Shown: positions 39,273-46,066 of the stretch, in pieces
Position numbering within the stretch: position 1 is the first letter of the stretch
How the letters are laid out: every line of letters starts with the position of its first letter
Assembly (NCBI GenBank): GCA_030065635.1
Contig: JASJDJ010000029.1
Coordinates: 1 to 57,115 of the forward strand
Reading direction: 5' to 3'
Origin: Xenococcaceae cyanobacterium MO_188.B32
Lineage (GTDB): Bacteria; Cyanobacteriota; Cyanobacteriia; Cyanobacteriales; Xenococcaceae
Length of the DNA: 57,115 nucleotides
Program-made: the position numbers and the translations under genes
Notes under the pieces: generated by a model
Seen by the model: the letters and a program-made list of their open reading frames with translations, nothing else
What the model was told of the DNA's origin: nothing
Database searches by the model: none

Positions 39273-40031
39273 GTGTCCAAAACACCATTGTCTTGGGAAC
39301 AACTTCTTGATTTCATTTCCAGCTTGCAGTATCTAAAGCGAACTTACTCCCAGCAACTAAGAGAAATAAGTAGCTGGTTACTCTGTTTGCTGGGGTTAGT
39401 TTTCGTCTGGATTTGGAATTGGAAACTATTGCTAGCTACTGTAACTGGTATTGGATTTATGGTCTTAGTTTACTGGTTACAAAGTAAGAATTGGCTCGAT
39501 CTTTGGTCTAGATGGCAACATTTTCTAAGCAATTCTAATCGTCAGTTAATTGTTGCGGTAAGCAGTGGTAGTATTACTGCTTTGGGTATCTATATTGCAG
39601 CTTGTATTTGGACTGAGTCAGAAAATCAATGGTTAGCAATGGGAATAATTTTGCAAACTTTTGCCAGTCTGATAACTTTAGCTTTATTAGTTTGGCATTT
39701 ATGGAGCAACAATCGTCTTCGTCAAAATGAGACTGAATTGAATCGATTACTCGCAGATTTGACTCATAAAGATAGCCTCAGAAAAATTATTGCCATACGT
39801 CAATTAACTCGGTTGTTTAAAAATGGTAATTTACCTCAAGACTATAATGTCCAGTTAGTAGAATATTATTGTTTGATGCTTTCTCAGTTTCAAGAAATAG
39901 CAGTAAAAGAAGCGTTATTAGATAGTTTAGAAAGTTTAGGTGTAGAAAAATTTATTAACAAAAAAAATCAGCCACTGCAAATACCTATTCAATTTAAATC
40001 ATTTTCTGAGTCTATATACCGTTCTCAATAA
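39273..40031 (+). CDS. Conserved cyanobacterial membrane protein (armadillo-type fold)
   Basis: A 252-aa protein that starts at GTG (VSKTPLSWEQLLDFISSLQY). It has three or four hydrophobic helices (ISSWLLCLLGLVFVWIWNW, LLLATVTGIGFMVLVYW, SGSITALGIYIAACIW, and one near residue 125). The C-terminal part (LLADLTHKDSLRKIIAIRQL and EIAVKEALLDSLESLG) looks like a short helical repeat. Relatives are annotated as armadillo-type fold proteins; the role is unknown. Confidence 0.75.
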   Translation: MSKTPLSWEQLLDFISSLQYLKRTYSQQLREISSWLLCLLGLVFVWIWNWKLLLATVTGIGFMVLVYWLQSKNWLDLWSRWQHFLSNSNRQLIVAVSSGSITALGIYIAACIWTESENQWLAMGIILQTFASLITLALLVWHLWSNNRLRQNETELNRLLADLTHKDSLRKIIAIRQLTRLFKNGNLPQDYNVQLVEYYCLMLSQFQEIAVKEALLDSLESLGVEKFINKKNQPLQIPIQFKSFSESIYRSQ

Positions 40032-40233
40032 ATAACTTAATTTAATTAACTAAACCTAAAATAATAATTAAGTTTAAAAAATATTGCTTTTTTTAAGAAA
40101 TTATTTTAAATGAATCCAAAGAAAGCAATAATGAACTACTAAAAAAAAGTAAATTTAACCACAATTAAAGCCAAAACAATATTATAGTTTGGCTATAGAA
40201 CAAATAAGCTTTAATTTAGGAGTAAAAAATTAA

Positions 40234-40506
40234 ATGTTCTCAACTTTGATTTTTGCTGTTTCCTCTACACCTAAAACTATTGATTGGAATGTATCTGTTT
40301 GTCTAGTGATGATTTTGTCTAATTTATCTGCCCTAATAATTGGTCGCTATTTCATACAAAACCCAGGTCAAGGACCTGCTTTACCCGTCCCTAAAGCAGA
40401 AGTATGGCATGATTTTGGTATTCCTGAATTACTAGCAACTACTAGTTTCGGTCATATTTTAGGAGCAGGAATTATTTTAGGACTAGCTAATGCTGGCGTT
40501 CTTTAA
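40234..40506 (+). CDS. psaK: Photosystem I reaction centre subunit PsaK
   Basis: A 90-aa two-helix protein: TIDWNVSVCLVMILSNLSAL, a loop with IGRYFIQNPGQGPALPVP, and FGHILGAGIILGLANAGVL. This is the PsaK pattern; the subunit sits at the outer edge of photosystem I and helps bind chlorophyll and couple antennae. The ribosome site taggagt lies about 12 bp upstream. It is monocistronic; a repeat element follows it directly. Confidence 0.95.
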   Translation: MFSTLIFAVSSTPKTIDWNVSVCLVMILSNLSALIIGRYFIQNPGQGPALPVPKAEVWHDFGIPELLATTSFGHILGAGIILGLANAGVL

Positions 40507-40573
40507 AATTCAGTAAATTTTAAACGAAAAAGCGATCGCTTATCATTCCGATAGTAAAATATTGCGGTTGGAG

Positions 40574-40675
40574 GAAGGGGCTGTGAAGCGGGGCTTATGA
40601 ACTGCCGAGGTCACCTCGGTAGACAGTCCCCTGGGAACTTACATCCCGTTTTTAAAAGCCCCGACTTAAAGCAAC
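40574..40675. repeat. Composite G-rich palindromic repeat, copy 3
   Basis: The blocks gaaggggctgt, aagccccg and cgacttaaagcaact occur in the same order as at 22691-22760. Between them lies a different inner palindrome (ctgccgaggtcacctcggtag), so the family has a constant frame and variable stems. It occupies the gap between psaK and the converging DUF1499 gene. Confidence 0.65.
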
Positions 40676-40718
40676 TTTCGTAAGAACTGTCGAACCTGAA
40701 TTGCGAACTCACAATTTT

Positions 40719-41096
40719 CTAAGTCAGTTTAGCTCTAATTTCTTCTACTCTGGCTCTGTTTACTCCTAAATCGGATTTACCCAAACGAGAAGCAGAGCGA
40801 ACATGAATAACATTTTCAGCAGGATCGAGATAAAATTCTACATCATCCACAAATCCCATTAATTTGCTTTTGAATTCTGCATACAGATAATTACTAGTTT
40901 CTGTAATAATAGTTGTCCTTTCCATGCTTTCTATTACTTTTTTGACTTCATAAATAGGCACTGCTGGCAAAGGTTCTATTTTTTCTTGTGGCTTGTCACT
41001 TTGGCTATTAACACAATTAGGCGTACCAGGACATGGTTTGAGCTTGCCGTCCTTTACCCCTAAATCATCTGGTCTGGTTCCTGAAAAATTAAACAT
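40719..41096 (-). CDS. DUF1499 protein
   Basis: A 125-aa protein starting FSGTRPDDLGVKDGKLKPCP and GTPNCVNSQSDKPQEKIEPL, the conserved DUF1499 opening with its Cys pair. It ends with YAEFKSKLMGFVDDVEFYLD, VIHVRSASRLGKSDLGVNRA and RVEEIRAKL. The family is widespread in cyanobacteria, algae and plants and lacks a known function. Confidence 0.92.
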   Translation of the reverse strand: MFNFSGTRPDDLGVKDGKLKPCPGTPNCVNSQSDKPQEKIEPLPAVPIYEVKKVIESMERTTIITETSNYLYAEFKSKLMGFVDDVEFYLDPAENVIHVRSASRLGKSDLGVNRARVEEIRAKLT

Positions 41097-41229
41097 AGTA
41101 TCTCTTACCCCATTGGTTTGTGGGTTAATTTTTTGATTTTAGAGCCATTAGAAGGCGATAATTAACCCAAGGTTAGTATAAGCCTTTATCTGTTTGGTTT
41201 TTAACGTTTAAATTCTATCTGCTACTTGT

Positions 41230-41622
41230 TTATCGATCGCCGATCGGTTTTTTAAGAATTTCAATCAATTGCTGTTGCTGATTGGTTAGCTGAGTTTGTC
41301 GGTTATCGAGATTTTCTATTAATTCGTAGGTCCGAGGTCGATCGATACTTCTCGTTTAACGATTCAATTGGAGAAGATGGGGAAGATGGGGAAGATGAGA
41401 GAGTGTCGATTACCCTATCTCCCCTACCACCCCTATCTTCCTTATCTCCCTTAAACGAGAAGTATTGCGAGGTTGATGGGAAGTCAATTGACTCATTTTC
41501 TCGGTCAAATCTCGCATCAATCCGTACATCGTATCTCGATCGCGCTTCATTTCTTGGATATCCGACGAAGTTAATACTGCGATCGCCTTAGCGTTTGATT
41601 CAATTAATTTCTCTAAGTCCAT
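41230..41622 (-). pseudogene. Small coiled-coil protein disrupted by a MITE
   Basis: The first half reads MDLEKLIESNAKAIAVLTSS and MYGLMRDLTEKMSQLTSHQP. After the 121-bp element at 41345-41465 the chain resumes as RPRTYELIENLDNRQTQLTN and QQQQLIEILKKPIGDR, ending at TAA (41230-41232). Joined, this gives a roughly 90-aa helical protein like those often found beside small nuclease-domain genes in cyanobacteria. The interrupted frame reads into the element and stops. Confidence 0.7.
41345..41465. mobile_element. MITE with IS5-type ends
   Basis: Perfect 15-bp inverted repeats: atacttctcgtttaa (41345-41359) and ttaaacgagaagtat (41451-41465). The interior is a purine-rich half (gaagatggggaagatggg) followed by a pyrimidine-rich half, so the whole element can fold on itself. 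The same terminal 15 bp occurs at 52291, at the start of an IS5-like transposase relic, which suggests a shared transposase. No clear target duplication was found. Confidence 0.8.
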
Positions 41623-41678
41623 CTTAGTTTTTAGTTTATCTAAATTGAAAAATAAGGGGTTGTGTCGCAATAGTTAGG

Positions 41679-42075
41679 TTACTTTTCGATAATTAACATT
41701 GCTAGCAATATCCGAAACAGCTTTTCTGCTTCTTGAGGAAAGTTGTACAGGTTAATATCTTGAACGATTTCTGCCATCGGACGATCGAGTACTTGAAATT
41801 GCCAGATCCTACCATTGCTGATTGCTCCATAAACTGTATCGCTATCTTTGGCGATCGATACTGCTACCATTTCGGCAATTAACTGACGGGTTCCCGCTTC
41901 AAAGTCATCTTTTTTAGCTTCGATTACAACTATATTGTTATCATTCTCAATGAAGTAATCGAGTTTTCCTTTAAGGCTTTCATTTACGTTTAATTGATAT
42001 TCGGCAGCAAATACAATATCTAACAAAGCGATCGATCTTTTCTTTCAATTCTCGTTCGCAGCTAAAATTAATAGA
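41679..42075 (-). pseudogene. PD-(D/E)XK nuclease-like protein relic
   Basis: The core (42026-41679) contains GKLDYFIENDNNIVVIEAKK, a PD-(D/E)XK signature (D...ExK) as in type-I-restriction-like proteins, followed by AEMVAVSIAKDSDTVYGAIS. Upstream, the sequence ERELKEKIDR is readable one frame off; a single extra T at about 42028-42032 would explain this. The N-terminus is lost against a TnpB relic. It was probably co-transcribed with the coiled-coil gene just downstream. Confidence 0.6.
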
Positions 42076-42084
42076 AAATGCGCT

Positions 42085-42323
42085 GTCTGGGGAACAGAAA
42101 CAGATATGCCTCCAGATATTAGAGTGTATAACTGTATTAATCCTGATTGTAATTGGGTTAGCGATCTGCTCCGCAGCCAGCGAAGCTGACCACGCAGTGC
42201 CAGGCTACGCCCGATCGCAATATTAATGCAGCTATCAATGTACTATTTTATCAAGGAATACCAGAAGGCTATCTACTCTCAGATGCAGCACAAAAGGTTG
42301 CTTTTCTGGTTGCCCAAAAATAG
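42085..42323 (+). pseudogene. TnpB C-terminal relic
   Basis: Skipping a 50-bp interruption, the frame reads RVYNCINPDCNWVS then DRNINAAINVLFYQG, matching the second half of the TnpB zinc ribbon and the final catalytic Asp region (DRDxNAAxN). It ends with a polar tail and TAG at 42321-42323. Everything upstream of the zinc ribbon is missing. Confidence 0.65.
42167..42212. repeat. HIP1-inserted small palindrome, copy B (nested double insertion)
   Basis: gcgatc (42161-42166) and gatcgc (42213-42218) flank a 46-nt insert in what was AGCGATCGCA coding for SDR in the TnpB relic. The insert parses as an outer 25-mer (tgctc + cgcagtgccaggctacgccc) holding a 17-mer (gccagcgaagctgacca) between duplicated cgca tetramers. 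Both parts resemble copies at 24256 and 45148. Confidence 0.8.
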
Positions 42324-42357
42324 ATTCCTACGTATCACATTATTTACTTTATAGGTA

Positions 42358-43671
42358 ATGACCAATCAGCCCAATTCTGATTCTAACCAAGAACCCAATC
42401 GGACTAAAGAAGAAATCACCAACAACAAGCAAATAACTTCAGACTCTCTACCAGTCCAAGCAGAAATTTCTTCAGTGAATACGAAGATATCTACAGAGGA
42501 AATAATTTCACCAACCCATCAAAATACCCAGGCAGTGAGTAGAGTTACTCAAACTTTAGCTGACAAAAAGTTTCGTCTTTCTCAATCTTGGTCAATTATC
42601 ATTGCTTTAGCAATAATGGGATTAGGATTATGGTTTAATTTTTCTTGGTTGGGTATAGCTGGCTCGATCGCTGCTTTACTTTTTTCTTTAGGTGTAGTAT
42701 TCAACTCGGTTCGAGGTTGGATTGTTCGATTTCTTACTCCTGCCGAACGAAGAAATATCTTAGCTTTTCTTGGCTTCACTCTAGCTTGTGCTGGCTTATT
42801 TAAATATTTGGGTTTATATCAAGCAGTAAGCAATTGGTTGAATCAATTCAAATATGATGAATTTGGTTCTTGGGCTGATTGGGTAGGGGCTTTAGGGCAG
42901 ATATCTATTGCCGTGCTGGCAGTATATGTTGCTTGGGCACAGTATGTAATTTCTAAAGATCTGACTATTCAACAAAATCGCATCACCCAACAACAAACCA
43001 TTGATGCTTATTTTCAGGGAGTATCCGATCTGGCTTTAAATGATGATGGTTTTTTGGAAGATTGGCCTCAAGAAAGAGCAATTGCTGAGGGACGTACTGC
43101 TGCTATTCTCAGTAGTGTTGATTCGATAGGCAAAGCCAAAATTCTGCGTTTTCTGTCTCAATCTCGTTTATTAACCCCTCTTCGTCGGGATACCTTTTTG
43201 GGTAGACCAATTTTAGACGGAACTGGTGGTTATGCCGAAGATAGAGCCTATGGACTTAGAGTGATTCATTTGGGAGTAATGCTGGCAGGATGTAATCTGG
43301 CTGGTCAAGATTTACGCTGGACAGATTTGAGTGAAGCTAATATGGTCAGAGCTAATCTTACGAACTGCGATCTGGTTAAGGCTAATCTTTCTCGTACTGT
43401 ACTATACGAGGCTAAGTTGATGGGAGCAGATTTAAAGAGTACTCGTCTCTTTTATGGCTCAGTAGAAACTGCTTCTCCCCGCAGTCGCACTGCACCGCCT
43501 AATTATGAAACAGGGGAATATACTGGGGTGGTAATCGAAAGATGCAATTTGACAGGAGTAAAACGACTTAATGAAGAACAGCGTTATTATTTCTGTGCTT
43601 GGGGTGGAGAAAAAACAAGAGAAACAATTCCTGGTGGTTGCCAAAATATACCTAATAAACTAGGTAGATAA
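42358..43671 (+). CDS. Membrane protein with C-terminal pentapeptide repeats
   Basis: A 437-aa protein. A polar N-terminus (about 75 residues) is followed by three or four membrane helices (WSIIIALAIMGLGLWFNFSW, NILAFLGFTLACAGLFKYL, and GALGQISIAVLAVYVAWAQ). A cytosolic part follows, then a short pentapeptide run (CNLAGQDLRWTDLSEANMVR). Cyanobacterial relatives with this design exist but have no known function. No operon partner is seen. Confidence 0.8.
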   Translation: MTNQPNSDSNQEPNRTKEEITNNKQITSDSLPVQAEISSVNTKISTEEIISPTHQNTQAVSRVTQTLADKKFRLSQSWSIIIALAIMGLGLWFNFSWLGIAGSIAALLFSLGVVFNSVRGWIVRFLTPAERRNILAFLGFTLACAGLFKYLGLYQAVSNWLNQFKYDEFGSWADWVGALGQISIAVLAVYVAWAQYVISKDLTIQQNRITQQQTIDAYFQGVSDLALNDDGFLEDWPQERAIAEGRTAAILSSVDSIGKAKILRFLSQSRLLTPLRRDTFLGRPILDGTGGYAEDRAYGLRVIHLGVMLAGCNLAGQDLRWTDLSEANMVRANLTNCDLVKANLSRTVLYEAKLMGADLKSTRLFYGSVETASPRSRTAPPNYETGEYTGVVIERCNLTGVKRLNEEQRYYFCAWGGEKTRETIPGGCQNIPNKLGR

Positions 43672-43831
43672 AATTTAATATTTTCTATCACATAATTGCC
43701 TTAATTAATATATAGATCGAGCAAAGTTTTTTTGAGGATTTCAACTCAATTATTAAACAAGCTTAACTTAAGTAAATTTACATAGACAAACTGATAATTC
43801 CAGCATTACTTAATAGTAAGATGGAATTATT

Positions 43832-44503
43832 ATGGAGAGTAATAATTGGCAGAAAAGAACTCTTGTTTTTAGCTTTATAGCTATAGAAAGCTTGTTGGTG
43901 GTAATCGGCACGACTAAACCAGCTTTCAGTAGTTATTTTGCCTTTTCTCGTCATTATCGAAGTGGTTTCAAAAAAATTAGGCTTTCCGAGCGATTCAAAG
44001 CTGGCGATCGAAATCGTAAGCGAGGAATTTCTGCAACAAAAATAGAAAGCTTTAGGAGTAATATCCCGTACAACGGAAAGTATACAACAGAACCAATTTC
44101 CGTGTTAGATAGTATAGTTTCCCAGGAAAAATTAGAATTCGCTCGATTCAAATCTAATTTAACTACTAATCAGCTAGAGTTTTCTGTTAGTACTCGCGAA
44201 AACAAGCTGAAGCCTCTGATTAATTCTGCATCTTCTCATCGGCAAGTTAATTTTAAAAAAGAATTAGATAATTTTTTAAGCGATCGTCATAAAATTGCTA
44301 GTATCGATTCTAAAGAAACAGGAAAAACCCAGGTCAGTAGCACTGCTTTATGGGAAGTAGATAGTTTGATTATTATATTAATCTTGAGCGTAATTCTATT
44401 TAGAATTAATCAGCAAATTCACAACAAACCCCAATTAAATCGAGAATCGCAAGAATTAAATTTGTCTAACAATCAATCTTCAGAAGATAGACTATTTAAG
44501 TAA
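43832..44503 (+). CDS. Unknown protein with N- and C-terminal membrane segments
   Basis: A 223-aa protein. An N-terminal hydrophobic segment (VFSFIAIESLLVVIGTTKPA) could be a signal anchor, the middle is basic and Ser-rich, and a second helix lies near the C-terminus (SLIIILILSVILFRI). No recognisable domain. The gene overlaps the converging membrane-protein gene by 8 bp. Base use resembles neighbouring genes, so it is likely real. Confidence 0.55.
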   Translation: MESNNWQKRTLVFSFIAIESLLVVIGTTKPAFSSYFAFSRHYRSGFKKIRLSERFKAGDRNRKRGISATKIESFRSNIPYNGKYTTEPISVLDSIVSQEKLEFARFKSNLTTNQLEFSVSTRENKLKPLINSASSHRQVNFKKELDNFLSDRHKIASIDSKETGKTQVSSTALWEVDSLIIILILSVILFRINQQIHNKPQLNRESQELNLSNNQSSEDRLFK

Positions 44504-45065
44504 GCAAATAAAAACGAAAGTAGCCAAATACATAGATTAAGTCAATAGCTATTACTATTCCTTTAGTAATAGGCGAATTAAGTAATCCCAATACTAAGGG
44601 ATTAACGATAAGTACCAATAAAAGTTCGATCGCTGCCACAATTTTGCCATAATGATTGACATCCCAATACGAAAATGGACTGATAAAACGATAATTACTT
44701 AAAGGAAAGAAATGACTATGAGCGTCATCATGATGAACTGGCAAATCGAGTAAACAGTGGCAAATCATACTTATACAAAGTACTGCACCAGTTTTCCAGT
44801 CAAGATAAATAAACATAATTAAACCAACTAAAGCTAAAGGAATCGAATGAGAAAGGGCAATAATATTTTGCCAAACAGGTTGGTAATAAGCTTCTGACCA
44901 AATTTTTTGCTCTGGTAATTTGTAAATAAATTTGGCAACAAAATAAAAGAGAAAAATCGGTATATCTGGCAAAATTGCACCAATAGTAATTGCTATATTA
45001 TCTTTTGGTGCAATGGTTTTGCCAAGTAATGCCAGATTGAGAATATAGTGACTGGGAGTATTCAT
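44496..45065 (-). CDS. Polytopic membrane protein, YdjM/metal-dependent-hydrolase-like
   Basis: A 189-aa protein with about five helices. The start MNTPSHYILNLALLG and the later CHCLLDLPVHHDDAHSHFFP carry His and Asp residues like those of the membrane-bound metal-dependent hydrolase (PF04307-type) family. GAILPDIPIFLFYFVAKFIY also fits. The substrate is unknown. The assignment rests on motif resemblance only. Confidence 0.6.
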   Translation of the reverse strand: MNTPSHYILNLALLGKTIAPKDNIAITIGAILPDIPIFLFYFVAKFIYKLPEQKIWSEAYYQPVWQNIIALSHSIPLALVGLIMFIYLDWKTGAVLCISMICHCLLDLPVHHDDAHSHFFPLSNYRFISPFSYWDVNHYGKIVAAIELLLVLIVNPLVLGLLNSPITKGIVIAIDLIYVFGYFRFYLLT

Positions 45066-45081
45066 AAATACAATAGTTTAG

Positions 45082-45335
45082 CCTACATTCAGCAGGTTAA
45101 CTTGGATATCGAATATTTTTTACGACACTATGGGAAATCAGGCGATCAGCGAAGCTGGCACGCCAAGCGTGATCGCCAGTTCAGCTATTATCAAAAAGCA
45201 TGACCAATTGAGAATGAAGTTAGGCTTTTTGAGATTTATTCAAAAATCGATGAAACCTTTGCCGGGTATAATAGCTTTGGCTTGTAAGCAAAGAGAAAAT
45301 TATTCAAATTGAGGACGAACCTGCTGAATGTAGGT
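45082..45335. mobile_element. Inverted-repeat-bounded element (254 bp)
   Basis: cctacattcagcaggtt (45082-45098) and aacctgctgaatgtagg (45319-45335) are perfect 17-bp inverted repeats. Between them is a 60-codon frame that becomes continuous when the HIP1-inserted palindrome at 45148 is ignored (IKKHDQLRMKLGFLRFIQKS). This could be the C-terminal tail of a transposase, so the element looks like an internal-deletion derivative of an insertion sequence. The family is not identified. Confidence 0.65.
45148..45170. repeat. HIP1-inserted small palindrome, copy C
   Basis: gcgatc (45142-45147) and gatcgc (45171-45176) flank a 23-nt insert beginning agcgaagctggcacgcc and ending aagcgt. The net gain with GATC duplication is 27 bp, the same as copy A. 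It lies inside the inverted-repeat element at 45082-45335. Confidence 0.8.
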
Positions 45336-45371
45336 TACTTTCATCGAGCGTGTCATTGACGGAGATTATGA

Positions 45372-46041
45372 ATGCAAAAAACGATAAGCGACGTTGACTT
45401 CCACGGCCAGTTTCGACTTATCCATGAAACGGGAAATAAGTTCTCGAACTGGGAAAGCGAATACTTAAATGAGTGGACATTGCAATATTGCCCATCGCTT
45501 CAGAGCACACACCTTTTTGACAGTGGCAAGCAGAAAATCGGCTTGATTCTCGGTTATGCAATTATGCCGAACGGGTAAGAAAAGCGACCTCACTTCGGAT
45601 GCTATATCAACTGAAGAGATTGTCGCTCGCCTAGGTTTTCCAGCTCATCCAAAGCTTGTCGAAGCTGCTGGTTGCTGGATAAGCCAATTGCCCTTAGCTA
45701 ACCCCTTAGACATTTTAGATTTTCTTTATATCGAGCAAAGACTCGAATGCTGGGCAGGACCAAATCACTACGGTCACACCAATAACATCAGGATCGTACC
45801 TCTGTCGGACAGAGAGATCTTCAGTTTAATGTTACAGCTACCAGCAGATTATCGGTTCCGGCAACAGTTAGCTACAGACTTGATTAAACAGCTTTGGCCA
45901 GAACTGTTGAGCATTCCTTTTAACAAAGATACTCGAATTAGAGAAGCTGCAAAATGGGTGAAAAATAAGAGCCGTGCTTTTGTCCAATCAAAACCAGCCT
46001 TGAAAAATAAGATTTCTGCTTTAAGAAGATTCTTCCGTTAG
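45372..46041 (+). pseudogene. Asparagine-synthase-like protein with large internal deletion
   Basis: The N-terminal piece (45372-45578) reads HETGNKFSNWESEYLNEWTL and IGLILGYAIMPNG, an N-terminal glutaminase-like start. About 22 bp before that frame ends, another frame carries the C-terminal piece (to 46041): YGHTNNIRIVPLSDREIFSL, MLQLPADYRFRQQLATDLIK and QLWPELLSIPFN, characteristic of the end of asparagine-synthase-like amidotransferases in polysaccharide or peptide gene clusters. About 350-400 residues between are missing. It is non-functional. Confidence 0.65.
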
Positions 46042-46066
46042 TCTACATTTCTTGCGCTTACCCTGC

